From positions 1 through 40,158 of IMG/VR virus record IMGVR_UViG_3300045999_009387: a DNA stretch of 40,158 nt; one strand, written 5' to 3'. Position numbers and translations under genes: made by a program. A model generated the notes under the pieces. The model was given only the letters and a program-made list of their open reading frames with translations, had not been told where the DNA came from and did not search any database. Below, in pieces: positions 13,844 to 22,884 of the stretch (position 1 is its first letter; each line of letters starts with the position of its first letter). The stretch is from a virus.

Positions 13844-14634
13844 TATAGATTTAGAGTTGGGTTGCTGGATGAATTACCGTTTGAGTCAACCTGCATTGTT
13901 ATTCTTGTGGTGCTATTATCTAATCCTTTGAAGGTTACGGTCGATGTGCCGCCACCCGCTCTATAGCCACCCAAAGCCGCCCCAATCAATTTGAACACCT
14001 GAGCAACGGTATAACCCGCTTCAACCGGCGAATTTAAAAGACCGCTAATAGCCTCGTTTGTGAATCCGGTTGTTTGGACATAAAGATTACCATTATTAAA
14101 TGTAAATTGATCTGTAGTTGATTTGATTGATAGGATATCACTATTAGAATTTATATTTACATTATTATTAACTGTATTAACGAATGGAATCGTAACGTTT
14201 GGATGTAGGCCTGTAGCTAAGGTAACTTTATCGACCGATGGATTAAATCCGGTAGTCGAAGCATTTACTCTAGAACCGTCAAAAGTAAATCTAGAATTTT
14301 GACTATTTAATAGTCCAAGATCAATTTCTTTTGATCCATCCCAATAAAAAGTATCACATATAAAAATGTAGTCATTTACTCTATCATAATTAGATGAGAA
14401 CTTTCTTATATAATCGACATCATAAGTTCCGCTCGCTCCGCTAAAATCAATTACATTGTAATAATGACCATTTCTAAGTGTACCGGTTAAAGAGATAGCA
14501 TATTGAGATTGTTCATTAAGTAAATAATTTTTAAATAATCCTGATACAGGAACATAAACTTCACCAGAAGCATTTAATAAATTAACATAGTAGTTTCCGG
14601 TTGGTCCAACAAATTGAAATTGTAAATTGCTCAT
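13843..14634 (-). CDS. Tail fibre/baseplate protein with conserved phage C-terminus
   Basis: The protein has 263 residues, rich in Ser, Asn, Thr and Gly. The N-terminus QFQFVGPTGNYYVNLLNASG resembles a beta-rich tail module. Near residue 210 comes a segment common at the end of phage tail proteins: EAGYTVAQVFKLIGAALGG, then GGGTSTVTFKGLDNSTTRI, then VDSNGNSSS. It is separated by 6 nt from the gene upstream. A structural or receptor-binding role is inferred from composition and neighbours. Confidence 0.6.
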   Translation of the reverse strand: MSNLQFQFVGPTGNYYVNLLNASGEVYVPVSGLFKNYLLNEQSQYAISLTGTLRNGHYYNVIDFSGASGTYDVDYIRKFSSNYDRVNDYIFICDTFYWDGSKEIDLGLLNSQNSRFTFDGSRVNASTTGFNPSVDKVTLATGLHPNVTIPFVNTVNNNVNINSNSDILSIKSTTDQFTFNNGNLYVQTTGFTNEAISGLLNSPVEAGYTVAQVFKLIGAALGGYRAGGGTSTVTFKGLDNSTTRITMQVDSNGNSSSNPTLNL

Positions 14635-14640
14635 ATATGT

Positions 14641-15666
14641 TTATCCACCAAAATAGTTATATCTTTCAAATGTTGGGGTTAAAATTATGGGGGTTATTCC
14701 AAAACAATCTTTGCCGTTTTGTGAATAAGTCCAAGTAGGAGGTGATCCAGCCGTATTTCTATTTACACCGCTACACGTTCCCGTGATTTTTTCTCTTTCA
14801 TTTAATCCTACAAAGTCTCTGACAACTCTAGTATAGTTACCGGTAGTTAAAGGTCTAATAGTTGCGATATATCTTTTATTCGCTGATAATTGAACAGGAT
14901 TAAATTCAATTATAGTTATTCCTTGTGTACTAGCTAAATTCTGTAAGCCTCCATTAATTAATCCTGATGCAATCAAATTTTGACCCGTAGAACTTATTTT
15001 TTCATATAAACATAATCCAACATCGCTGTTGTTATTAAGAAGACGTAAAGACGCTTTAAGTCCAATACACGAACAATTAAATTCTTGTAACCACTCCATT
15101 CCATATTCATTTGGATTTGATGTAGAGCTTGTATTTGCTGTTGTCGAACGAGATAGAGCAAATGTATTTTCTAAAATTGATCCGTCATTAAATTTTACTG
15201 AAACTACCGGGGCACCGTTTAGTTTTGACCATGTAGAACCTGCCGATGATAATGCATATGGTAATCTAGTTAAATTATAAACGCCAATAATTGTATTTAA
15301 TGTTGCCTGTGCCCCGCCGCTTGCTCTTGTAATATATAAGGAACATCCGCTATTTGGTAACAAGGTTTGTGGTTGTTGTAGAGGTATCCATTGCCAACCG
15401 GTTACAGCAGCAAACGTATTAGTAATAGCACCGGTAGATAATATAGAACCGCTATTAGGAGTATAATTAGTTGGATTTATATTACACAAAGTAGCCCGTA
15501 AAAATGGTGTACCTACAACCGCCGAAACGTTTAAACCAACGTGAGTTACGGTTCTACCTATTTGTTCACGCCACATCAAACCGACGTTATTTGCACCAGT
15601 AACAGCGTTAGTTGATAAAGCACCAGCACTTTCCCAATCTATATTGAATAAATTATATGTTCCCAT
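14641..15666 (-). CDS. Tail protein with two tandem beta-sandwich modules
   Basis: The protein has 341 residues. Its two halves resemble each other: an N-terminal NVGLMWREQIGRTVTHVGL followed by TPFLRATLCNI, and a second copy near 180 with EYGMEWLQEFNCSCIGL followed by VGLCLYEKI. Each has a (V/Y)G(L/M)xW turn, then a GL strand, then a LxLC-type strand. This suggests an internal duplication of a carbohydrate- or receptor-binding module. It overlaps the large fibre gene by one nucleotide. Function is inferred from position in the fibre cluster. Confidence 0.55.
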   Translation of the reverse strand: MGTYNLFNIDWESAGALSTNAVTGANNVGLMWREQIGRTVTHVGLNVSAVVGTPFLRATLCNINPTNYTPNSGSILSTGAITNTFAAVTGWQWIPLQQPQTLLPNSGCSLYITRASGGAQATLNTIIGVYNLTRLPYALSSAGSTWSKLNGAPVVSVKFNDGSILENTFALSRSTTANTSSTSNPNEYGMEWLQEFNCSCIGLKASLRLLNNNSDVGLCLYEKISSTGQNLIASGLINGGLQNLASTQGITIIEFNPVQLSANKRYIATIRPLTTGNYTRVVRDFVGLNEREKITGTCSGVNRNTAGSPPTWTYSQNGKDCFGITPIILTPTFERYNYFGG

Positions 15667-18600
15667 TAATTATTTTCCAGTGTCAAATGTATATTCAAAT
15701 TATTAATACCGCTCACATTAACCACATTGAATCTTAATAAATCTCCAGCCGCCAATCCCGTAGTCCAGTTAGAGATAGATTGATTATTATAGTTTTGATT
15801 TGACAAAGTTATTAAAGAATTATTTAATATGCTACTAAAAGTAGGATAAGAAACCGAATTAGATTTTTGTAAATCAACTTGGATAGTGCCCGTCGCAGAG
15901 GAAAAGATATCGCATTTATTTATAATAGATGCTGAGGCTATTCTGGAGAAACCTTTTGATCCAGTTGCTATTGGATAGCCCTCTATATTAATACCAAAAT
16001 TATATTCATTTTTTCTAAAATATGGATTAATACCATCGGTGAATAAGAATCTTCCAGATGTTTGAGTAGGTAATAAATTATTTAAAGCTTGACCGGCTGT
16101 TGAAGCATTTGTACCGCCTCTAGATATTGATAAAATCCCGGTAGTATTGTTGATGTTTAAATTAGATTCAATTACCAGTCCAGAAATGGCATTTGAAGCA
16201 TCATTATAATATAATTGTAAATTGTTACTATTATTTAGTATAGAACCAATAGCATCTTGTGCTTGTTCATCTGTATATGATCCGCCGCCACTTGATGATA
16301 CGGTAGTCCAAGAAGTAATACCGAAGCCATCTGTACTAAGAACTTGACCATTAGAACCATTGCTGGTTGGAAGCTGGAAAGTTACATCAGATGATAATGA
16401 TCCTACTTGAACAGAAACAAAGTTTGTGTATGCGGAATTATACATCCGCAATGGTACTGTTTGTCGGACTTGTTGAAAAATACCGTCATTATTTAAAAGC
16501 ATCCATGCGGGGTTAGTGCCGCCGTGCTTCCACACACCGAAGTAAGGCTGATCGGTTCCATAGCCGGGAAAAGTACTAGGGTCCGACTGTTGAACTACTA
16601 AACCGTTAACATGGACCGAAAGACCCGGAGTTATTATATTTCTACTATCGCTTCCCGGTGATGTTGAAATATATTGAGTATGAGGGTCGCCAACAGTTAA
16701 ATTTTGCAAAGAATTATGGTTTATGCCTGTTGGTTGAACATTGATTCTTAATATACCGTTTGCACCGCTATCTGTAAAATTAATACCTGTACCAGCAGTT
16801 AGGACTCTTTCATTAGCTAGAGACGAATCGGTTGATAAAGTTAAGTAAGTTGATCCGGTTGGTGCAAATGTACCAGCAGCAACAGAAACCCAACTTAATT
16901 GACCACCAGCACCGAATTGAAGCACTTGTCCTACTAGTCCGGTAGTTGTAGGTAATTTGAGATTATAACTTAGAGGTATACTTGTTGGAGACGATAAAGA
17001 AACATAATTTGATCCTGCAGAATTAAAAAATCTTATTTCATTATTACTAAATATTTCAAAAGGTGAATAAATTCTAATCTTATCCGGTGTTTCATCTAAA
17101 GTAGTGATTCTAAAGACAGGATCACCATTAGCTTTATCAAAAGAAATAAAAGTGCCCGAACCAAATACGGGACTGTCTTGATGACATCCTTGTATTATTA
17201 AAGCTGTTTCAATATCAAAATCTGGTTTTATAAAATTTCTACCAGTCGTTGATGGTGTCTTATGAAGATATTGAGTGTGAGAATCGCTACTTAAATTTAA
17301 AAGTAAAGAGTGATTTATTCCTGTCGATTGAACATGAATAACAAAATTATTATTAGCACCGTTATCTACAAAATTAATACCAGAACCAGCGGTTAGAATA
17401 CGCTCATTAGTTAAATTAGAATCGCTACTTATAAGTACATACGAAGCACCAGTTGGAGCGTATGCGGGTAATGTATTAGAAGTTATAGAAGTGATTAATC
17501 CTTTATTATTTACGGTTAGTGTTGGATAAGAATATACTCCTGTTGTAGAATTTACTATAGCTAACGTAGTACCGATAGAAGTAGTACCGGTTCCTGTAAT
17601 ATCGCCGGTTAAATTGATTAATTGATCGCCGGTATTATTACCGGAAAGATTTATTCCAGAGATAAAACCTAAAGAATTAATTGATTGAGGCGTAATATTT
17701 CCTAAACCAAGTCTTAATACAGGAATACTTGATGAATTAAAAACATCTCCAAAAATACCGCTTTGATTATTAAATACAAAATTAGTTAAAGTTCCGCTAC
17801 TCTTAGAATTTAATTGAGTTTGTACATTAGAAGTTAATGTTGATAAGAAATCAAATTTAGTATTATCTACAGTACCTAATCCAATTTTTGTAGTATTAAT
17901 ACCGGTTGGAATTAAATAATCGGCAAGTCCAGATATATTAATGTACCAATTTGTATTAACACCAGACAACTGAATACCGTTGCCCGCTCTTAAAGTACCA
18001 GTTATTTCGTTTCTTACTCTAGATGCTTGATAATAGAGATTTGTACCTTCAGGTAAATCTGAAGTACTTCTTGTCCCAAGCCATGTTAAGCCTCTGGCAT
18101 CATTATGGTATTGTGTGTGAGGATCACCAGCGGTTAAATTCAACAATAAGTTGTGATTAATACCTGTAGGCTGAACTTGAATAGTAAATGTACTATTTGC
18201 TCCACCGTCAATAAAATTAATTCCTGATCCGCCAGTAATAGCTCTTTCGGCACCTAAAGAAGAATCGTTTCCTATGGTGATATATGAAGCTCCGGTAGGT
18301 GCATATACTATTGATGATGCACCATTAGATGCGGCGGTAATTAAACCTTTAGAGTTAACGGTTATATTAGCGTTTGTAAAAGAGCCAATATTACTGTTTA
18401 CATTTGCTAAAGTTGTAGTTATAGAAGTATTACCCGTTCCTGAAATGTCTCCAGAAAGATTTATTAGTTGGTCGCCTGTATTATTTCCTGTTAAATTTAT
18501 TCCAGAAATATGTTGACTGGCAACTATAGAAATAGGAACTATTCGTTGTAAACCAATTTCAACTACAGGAGTCGAGGTTGGATTTGTCACATTTACAACA

Positions 18601-19310
18601 ATTCCGCTAGTATTAACAAAATTAATATTTGTTACGGTGCCGGTAGTCGGTATATTATTAGTTGCTGATAAAATTCTTCCTTTATTATCTATAGATAGAG
18701 TTGGATAAGAATAAACACCTGAAGAAACTCCGGTATTAATCAAAGAGACATTAATATTTGTTATACCAGTTCCTATTATGTCACCAGTAACAGTTATTAA
18801 TTGATTTTGAGATAATTTGTTATTTAATTGATTTTGTATAGAAGATGTAACACCATCTAGATAGCTAAATTCAGTATCATTGACCGTTCCGTTTCCAATT
18901 AAAGATGCTGAATACCCTGTAGGCAAAAGGTTGTTAAGACCAGAAATAGAAAATTGCAATGAATTATTTAAAACATTAAAATTTATACCATTTCCGGATA
19001 TAAATTTACCAGTAAGCCAAGGATTTACAGCATCGTATACTCCGGTAGTAAAATTAACTATTTGACCGGTCGTATGAGTATGATTTAATAAAGCAAAATC
19101 ATTACTTGTTAATCCATTTAAATAATTACTATTTAATCCAGAAATTAAAATACCGTATCCATCACCTGCGATAGAAAAAGGAATTAGTCCAGAAAAAGTA
19201 TGGTTTGCAGTTATTAATCTTGGATTAGATAAATGCAAATATTGTAAATGATCGTCATTATTAAGACCAAAAACAAAAGAATGATATATATTAGGATACT
19301 TAGGATTCAC
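15666..19310 (-). CDS. Large repetitive tail fibre protein (1214 aa)
   Basis: The protein starts at GTG. The N-terminus includes NNDDHLQYLHLSNPR, the D-H-x-Q-Y/x-R type motif seen in trimeric tail fibres. The body has three copies of a module that opens with APTG(A/S)xY, runs through TGINHxLLxNL and ends in a DPHTQY-type turn (DNA about 18109-18307, 17262-17465 and 16670-16870). Copies of a GDIxGTG and SxNxGVYSYPTL module alternate with them. The rest is Ser/Thr/Asn/Gly-rich beta fibre. It should form an elongated trimeric fibre for receptor contact. The C-terminus shows no obvious chaperone motif. A promoter box AGTGTATAGA lies 5 nt before the GTG. Confidence 0.8.
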   Translation of the reverse strand: MNPKYPNIYHSFVFGLNNDDHLQYLHLSNPRLITANHTFSGLIPFSIAGDGYGILISGLNSNYLNGLTSNDFALLNHTHTTGQIVNFTTGVYDAVNPWLTGKFISGNGINFNVLNNSLQFSISGLNNLLPTGYSASLIGNGTVNDTEFSYLDGVTSSIQNQLNNKLSQNQLITVTGDIIGTGITNINVSLINTGVSSGVYSYPTLSIDNKGRILSATNNIPTTGTVTNINFVNTSGIVVNVTNPTSTPVVEIGLQRIVPISIVASQHISGINLTGNNTGDQLINLSGDISGTGNTSITTTLANVNSNIGSFTNANITVNSKGLITAASNGASSIVYAPTGASYITIGNDSSLGAERAITGGSGINFIDGGANSTFTIQVQPTGINHNLLLNLTAGDPHTQYHNDARGLTWLGTRSTSDLPEGTNLYYQASRVRNEITGTLRAGNGIQLSGVNTNWYINISGLADYLIPTGINTTKIGLGTVDNTKFDFLSTLTSNVQTQLNSKSSGTLTNFVFNNQSGIFGDVFNSSSIPVLRLGLGNITPQSINSLGFISGINLSGNNTGDQLINLTGDITGTGTTSIGTTLAIVNSTTGVYSYPTLTVNNKGLITSITSNTLPAYAPTGASYVLISSDSNLTNERILTAGSGINFVDNGANNNFVIHVQSTGINHSLLLNLSSDSHTQYLHKTPSTTGRNFIKPDFDIETALIIQGCHQDSPVFGSGTFISFDKANGDPVFRITTLDETPDKIRIYSPFEIFSNNEIRFFNSAGSNYVSLSSPTSIPLSYNLKLPTTTGLVGQVLQFGAGGQLSWVSVAAGTFAPTGSTYLTLSTDSSLANERVLTAGTGINFTDSGANGILRINVQPTGINHNSLQNLTVGDPHTQYISTSPGSDSRNIITPGLSVHVNGLVVQQSDPSTFPGYGTDQPYFGVWKHGGTNPAWMLLNNDGIFQQVRQTVPLRMYNSAYTNFVSVQVGSLSSDVTFQLPTSNGSNGQVLSTDGFGITSWTTVSSSGGGSYTDEQAQDAIGSILNNSNNLQLYYNDASNAISGLVIESNLNINNTTGILSISRGGTNASTAGQALNNLLPTQTSGRFLFTDGINPYFRKNEYNFGINIEGYPIATGSKGFSRIASASIINKCDIFSSATGTIQVDLQKSNSVSYPTFSSILNNSLITLSNQNYNNQSISNWTTGLAAGDLLRFNVVNVSGINNLNIHLTLENN
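16670..18307 (-). repeat. Three diverged copies of a ~65-residue fibre module
   Basis: The module APTGxxY...SGINFxDxGAN...TGINHxLLxNL...HTQY occurs at about 18109-18307, 17262-17465 and 16670-16870, roughly 800 and 600 bases apart. Protein identity is high in the motif positions. The DNA copies are diverged, so recombination between them is possible but not shown. Confidence 0.7.
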
Positions 19311-19315
19311 AATAA

Positions 19316-19325
19316 TCTATACACT
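19316..19325 (-). promoter_or_regulatory. AGTGTATAGA box of the large tail fibre gene
   Basis: On the minus strand AGTGTATAGA ends 5 nt before the GTG start at 19310. It faces AGTGTATAAT on the plus strand; together they form an 8-bp inverted repeat (TATACACT at 19318-19325, AGTGTATA at 19342-19349). The two divergent genes share this 46-nt control region. Confidence 0.5.
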
Positions 19326-19341
19326 TGGGGACTTTTTAAAG

Positions 19342-19351
19342 AGTGTATAAT
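19342..19351 (+). promoter_or_regulatory. AGTGTATAAT promoter box of the lipoprotein gene
   Basis: The box ends 5 nt (TTTAT) before the ATG at 19357, as at 6677-6686 and the homing endonuclease. Its upstream half is the mirror of the fibre-gene box. No Shine-Dalgarno sequence lies before the ATG. Confidence 0.55.
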
Positions 19352-19356
19352 TTTAT

Positions 19357-20040
19357 ATGAGATTTTTTATTCTTTTGTTTTTAAGTTCTTTAATTTTAAT
19401 CGGTTGTAATTCTTCTTTCACTGATGGTGGAAATACGGTTTTTTCTAAAATAACTGAAGAAAGTTTAGCGGATGGTGGAACTAAGAAAACATCAATTAGT
19501 GTGGCTGTACAGCAACCAGAGGCACCAAAAGATGGTGCAGTAATTTCATTTAAAGATAAACCAGATGGAACTGTAGATGTTTCAACTTCGACAGGGCAAT
19601 CACAAGATATTAGTAATATTCAGGCGGCGGTAGCTAAAATAGGTATGTTACATCCATTAGTATGGGCTGGTGCGGCTTTATGTGTTTTAGGAGTATTAGC
19701 TGCCGCAATAGCTGGACAATATAAGTGGGGTGCTGGTCTATTTATTGGTGGTTTAGCTATGGCTTTAGGTGCTGCTATAATTGCAGAATATGCTGTATAC
19801 TTTGGGATAATAGGAATTATAGTAGTAATTTGGTTGCTATATGTTTTATGGGATAATAAAGTAAATAAAAAAGGATTTATTGAAAATACTAAAGTTATAG
19901 AAAGAATTAAGAAAGAATTACCAGACGATAAGAAAGAACAACTATTTAATGAAAAATCAGGCGATGTAGCATTAATTCAAAGCTCATCGACTAAAAATCT
20001 GGTTAAGAATACAAGAAATAAACTATTCTCTAAAAGATGA
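19357..20040 (+). CDS. Membrane lipoprotein with three hydrophobic segments
   Basis: This 227-residue protein begins MRFFILLFLSSLILIGCNSS, a lipoprotein signal with LIGC cleavage before Cys17. A polar, Thr/Asp-rich stretch follows. Then come about three hydrophobic segments between residues 110 and 170 (VWAGAALCVLGVLAAAIAG, GAGLFIGGLAMALGAAII, IIGIIVVIWLLYVLW), and a basic tail ending KNTRNKLFSKR. It is membrane-anchored. It could act in lysis, superinfection exclusion or host takeover; the sequence does not decide. It is the first gene of the + strand replication run and has its own leaderless-type promoter. Confidence 0.6.
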   Translation: MRFFILLFLSSLILIGCNSSFTDGGNTVFSKITEESLADGGTKKTSISVAVQQPEAPKDGAVISFKDKPDGTVDVSTSTGQSQDISNIQAAVAKIGMLHPLVWAGAALCVLGVLAAAIAGQYKWGAGLFIGGLAMALGAAIIAEYAVYFGIIGIIVVIWLLYVLWDNKVNKKGFIENTKVIERIKKELPDDKKEQLFNEKSGDVALIQSSSTKNLVKNTRNKLFSKR

Positions 20041-20369
20041 TCTACGAATTTAAAAATAAAAACGGGGATATTGTTGAAAAACAATATAGAGTAGGTAAAT
20101 GCCCCAAGTCAATTAAGGTCAACGGCGTTAAATACGAAAGGATTATTTCTCTTCCGTATGTAATAATGGACCCTGATAAGCCAAAAACTGTTGGCGGATT
20201 GATAGATCAACAAAAAAGAAGTGACGAGAAAAAGGGCAAAGTTAATAAAGAAAAAGAAGTTCCTACTCCTTGGTGGAGAAAAGGTAAGAAAAAGGTTGAT
20301 ATGGATTTGGCTAAAATGTCTACAAAACAAAAGGAAAACTATATCATGACGGGGGAAAAGAAAATATGA
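20037..20369 (+). CDS. Hypothetical basic protein (110 aa)
   Basis: It overlaps the lipoprotein gene by 4 nt and the next gene by 4 nt (ATGA). The N-terminus MIYEFKNKNGDIVEKQYRVGKC resembles the strand pattern of FmdB-like zinc ribbons but lacks their Cys pairs. The second half is highly charged: KKGKVNKEKEVPTPWWRKGKKK. No function is assigned. Confidence 0.55.
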   Translation: MIYEFKNKNGDIVEKQYRVGKCPKSIKVNGVKYERIISLPYVIMDPDKPKTVGGLIDQQKRSDEKKGKVNKEKEVPTPWWRKGKKKVDMDLAKMSTKQKENYIMTGEKKI

Positions 20370-20638
20370 GTAAGGATTTTGACGAATCAAAAGTTATCAA
20401 ATTAAAGTGTACTGACTGCGGTAGAAAACTAATGAATCTTTTACCGGTCAAATCCGGCCCGACCGAACAAAAATTCCAAGCAATTTGCTATTTTTGCCAA
20501 GGATTATCGCAAATAGAGACTATTACTGGTATTTGTTACACAGGACCGATAGGCGAGGACGAATCTTCAAGACAAACGAATATAGAAGATGTTTCGTTAG
20601 ATGGTAATATTTACTTATTCAAGATAAAGGCGTTATAA
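20366..20638 (+). CDS. Zinc-ribbon protein (90 aa)
   Basis: This 90-residue protein has CTDCG at 15-19 and CYFC near 40, two CxxC pairs that should bind one Zn. A short acidic tail with FKIKAL follows. Probable roles are nucleic acid or protein binding in replication or transcription. It overlaps the neighbours by 4 nt and by one nucleotide, so it is co-translated with them. Confidence 0.6.
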   Translation: MSKDFDESKVIKLKCTDCGRKLMNLLPVKSGPTEQKFQAICYFCQGLSQIETITGICYTGPIGEDESSRQTNIEDVSLDGNIYLFKIKAL

Positions 20639-21162
20639 TGGTTCACAACACAAAATATAAAAACTGTATACAAGAAATAACTGCAACATCAACTCTAACA
20701 AAAGAGAAAGATAATACAAAACTATATGACATATCTGGTTCTTTAAACAATAAGTTGTCAAAAGAAGGGGATATATTTGCAAAGTTGATAGTAAAAAGCG
20801 GCGAGATAACTTATTATCTAAAGGCCGATAAAAACTTACAAATTCTAAATCCTCATGATGACAATAAAGTTAACTACGTTTTTTCTAAATCAATAAACGA
20901 TAATCCATTATCAATGGTGAAAGTTAATCAGAAATGTTTTGAACACTATGTAGCTTTTCTACAAACAAAAGATTTAACTCATTATAGACATTCCCAAAGA
21001 GAACTTTCCCAACAAGGATTCATTAATAAAGAATTTATACAAAATACTCCAGATGATCAGAATTTTCCTCAATTCAAAATGTATAATAAGATAGAAGAGG
21101 AATCTACTGATGTTAAACCTGAGAATAAAACTAAAAAATCAAGAAGTCGTAAATCTAAGTAA
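20638..21162 (+). CDS. Hypothetical protein (174 aa)
   Basis: It starts on the stop of the zinc-ribbon gene (TAATG). The product contains KLYDISGSLNNKLSKEGDIF and a KADKNLQILNPHDDNK segment, and ends in a Lys/Ser/Arg-rich tail (NKTKKSRSRKSK), a likely nucleic-acid-contacting tail. I know no family. The position before recA may mean a replication or recombination accessory role. Confidence 0.5.
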   Translation: MVHNTKYKNCIQEITATSTLTKEKDNTKLYDISGSLNNKLSKEGDIFAKLIVKSGEITYYLKADKNLQILNPHDDNKVNYVFSKSINDNPLSMVKVNQKCFEHYVAFLQTKDLTHYRHSQRELSQQGFINKEFIQNTPDDQNFPQFKMYNKIEEESTDVKPENKTKKSRSRKSK

Positions 21163-21451
21163 AGATTATAGTTGGTGGCAAAAAAATAGAAATCTAGCTC
21201 AAATAGAGCAGATGGAATTATTATGGGACGACTCTTTATTATGTGGCGTTCATAACTATCAATATTTTTTTCTAGGATTAAAACAAATTTCTATTTCTTT
21301 TATGGAACCCCATGAACTAATAGGTATTGGGGCCGAAAAGGACGACGGAAACATGGAAGTTTGTTGGTTCTTTGTAAAAGACGGTTCTTTCTATGAAAAA
21401 GAAATCAGAACAAAAGATTCCGCAGGATTTTTCTTACACAAAAACATATAA
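21110..21451 (+). CDS. Hypothetical protein (113 aa)
   Basis: It starts 53 nt inside the previous gene after an AGAGGA site at proper spacing. The product contains a DYSWWQKNRNLAQIEQMELLW segment and GIGAEKDDGNMEVCWFFV. There is no recognised domain. The overlap with both neighbours indicates tight co-translation. Confidence 0.5.
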   Translation: MLNLRIKLKNQEVVNLSKDYSWWQKNRNLAQIEQMELLWDDSLLCGVHNYQYFFLGLKQISISFMEPHELIGIGAEKDDGNMEVCWFFVKDGSFYEKEIRTKDSAGFFLHKNI

Positions 21452-21881
21452 ATCAAAGTTTGTTCCAGAACTAGACGTTGATATAAGTAATTATCTAACG
21501 GAAATACTTATTTCTAGAAACTGGAAATATAAAGGAAATAAAGTTCCACCTTTAGCGTTTTGGACAAAAGAACATAAAGATAATTACAAAGAACTTGTCA
21601 CTGATTATGTTTATGAACTTACGCAAGTAAAAAAAATACTTAAAGTATTTAGTCCGGGTGTAGTTCTCTCGTATTTAAAAAATAATGAAATATCCTCATT
21701 AAGATATATTAAAAAAGAAGATTTTAAAGACATGCTTTTTGGGCTTTTTAAAGACCAACTATCTTTTCTCAATACTTTAGAGGAAATTTCAAAAACCGAG
21801 ATAGAAAACGAGCAAGATAAGATAGAGTATATAGCCAGAAAGACTCAAAAGACAGATAACTTGTTTGCTAAAGGATTATAA
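21393..21881 (+). CDS. Hypothetical replication-module protein (162 aa)
   Basis: It overlaps the previous gene by 59 nt and the recA-like gene by one nucleotide. It is mainly helical, with an early DISNYLTEILISRNWKYKG segment, a central KILKVFSPGVVLSYLKNNE and an acidic C-terminus. No domain is identified. Its place immediately before a RecA-like gene suggests a loader or accessory role, by context only. Confidence 0.5.
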   Translation: MKKKSEQKIPQDFSYTKTYKSKFVPELDVDISNYLTEILISRNWKYKGNKVPPLAFWTKEHKDNYKELVTDYVYELTQVKKILKVFSPGVVLSYLKNNEISSLRYIKKEDFKDMLFGLFKDQLSFLNTLEEISKTEIENEQDKIEYIARKTQKTDNLFAKGL

Positions 21882-22882
21882 TGAAAAAATTAGACGCTTT
21901 ACTTAAAGACCTAGAAAAAAAATATGAATGTAGTCCAGTCTCCGCTACCTATTTAAAAGATCATGTTGGTGAATATATTCCAACTACCTTAAGTATGGAT
22001 ATTGCCCTAAATGGCGGAATTAGAGAAGGAACTATTACAACTATTTCGGCCAAGCCTGCCGCAGGGAAAACCTCTTTTTGTTTGACTGTTGCTGTAAACG
22101 CTCAAAAAATGGATAAGAATGTCTATTTTGTAGATGTAGAAGGGCGTTTACAAAACGAACTATTAGAATGTTTTCCTGAACTAGATAAAGAAAAATTAAT
22201 TGTTATCCGTTCTACGGCGGATAAATTTTTAACTGCCGAATCCTATATGAATATTATTGAAACAATTCTTAAGGATGATCCGGGCTGTTTAGTAATATTG
22301 GATTCTATTGCGGCACTTTGTTCTGAAAATGAACACGGCGAAGAAGTTAAAGGAAATACAAGATCAATCGTTCCAAAATTAATGTATTCTTTTTATCGTA
22401 AGATAGCTCAGATTATAGGTCCAAACAGATCATCGTTTATTGCTATTACCCATCAACAGGCTAATACTTCCGGTTATGGTGCAGCTACTGTAGAAGTAGG
22501 CGGTAATGCTAATGCCTACTTTGCCTCGAATTGGCTCATTGCTAATAAGACCGAAAACCTAGTAGATGATAAAACTAAAAAATCGTATGGTAAAAATACA
22601 ACATTCCAAATTAAAAAGGCCGCGTCTGGTCCACCGGACGGAACCCCTACAATCTATGTTCGATATGGAAAAGGTTTAGATAAATACGAAGATATTATTG
22701 CCCTTGGCACCGAATTTGGTTTTATAGAAAGAAAAGGTGCATGGTATAACTTTAACAATATCAAAGAACTCGAAGAATTAAAATTCCAAGGACAAGACGC
22801 TTTAAAAGAATTTCTAGTAAAAAATCCCGATAAAAGCGATAGAATAGAACAAGAAATTCGTTCTATGGTTTTTGGAAAATAA
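21881..22882 (+). CDS. RecA/UvsX-like recombinase
   Basis: The protein has 333 residues. It has a short N-terminal helix, then GGIREGTITTISAKPAAGKT: Walker A at 57-64 with the usual first Gly replaced by Ala. FVDVEGRL follows, with the catalytic Glu at 87, and Walker B LVILD is at 137-141, followed by SIAAL. ITHQQANTSGYG lies in the L2 position and SGPPDGTPTIYVRYGKGLDK in the C-terminal part. It should form filaments on single-stranded DNA and pair homologous strands, in phage repair and recombination-dependent replication. The gene follows several small genes and precedes a coiled-coil gene. Confidence 0.8.
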   Translation: MKKLDALLKDLEKKYECSPVSATYLKDHVGEYIPTTLSMDIALNGGIREGTITTISAKPAAGKTSFCLTVAVNAQKMDKNVYFVDVEGRLQNELLECFPELDKEKLIVIRSTADKFLTAESYMNIIETILKDDPGCLVILDSIAALCSENEHGEEVKGNTRSIVPKLMYSFYRKIAQIIGPNRSSFIAITHQQANTSGYGAATVEVGGNANAYFASNWLIANKTENLVDDKTKKSYGKNTTFQIKKAASGPPDGTPTIYVRYGKGLDKYEDIIALGTEFGFIERKGAWYNFNNIKELEELKFQGQDALKEFLVKNPDKSDRIEQEIRSMVFGK

Positions 22883-22884
22883 TA

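Noticed and set aside
16670-18307. CRISPR array
   Set aside because: The repeats are long, coding and diverged, without regular short spacers.
18274-19065. Plus-strand frames within the tail fibre region
   Set aside because: They are on the opposite strand of a long gene with repeats and lack ribosome-binding sites and recognisable domains.
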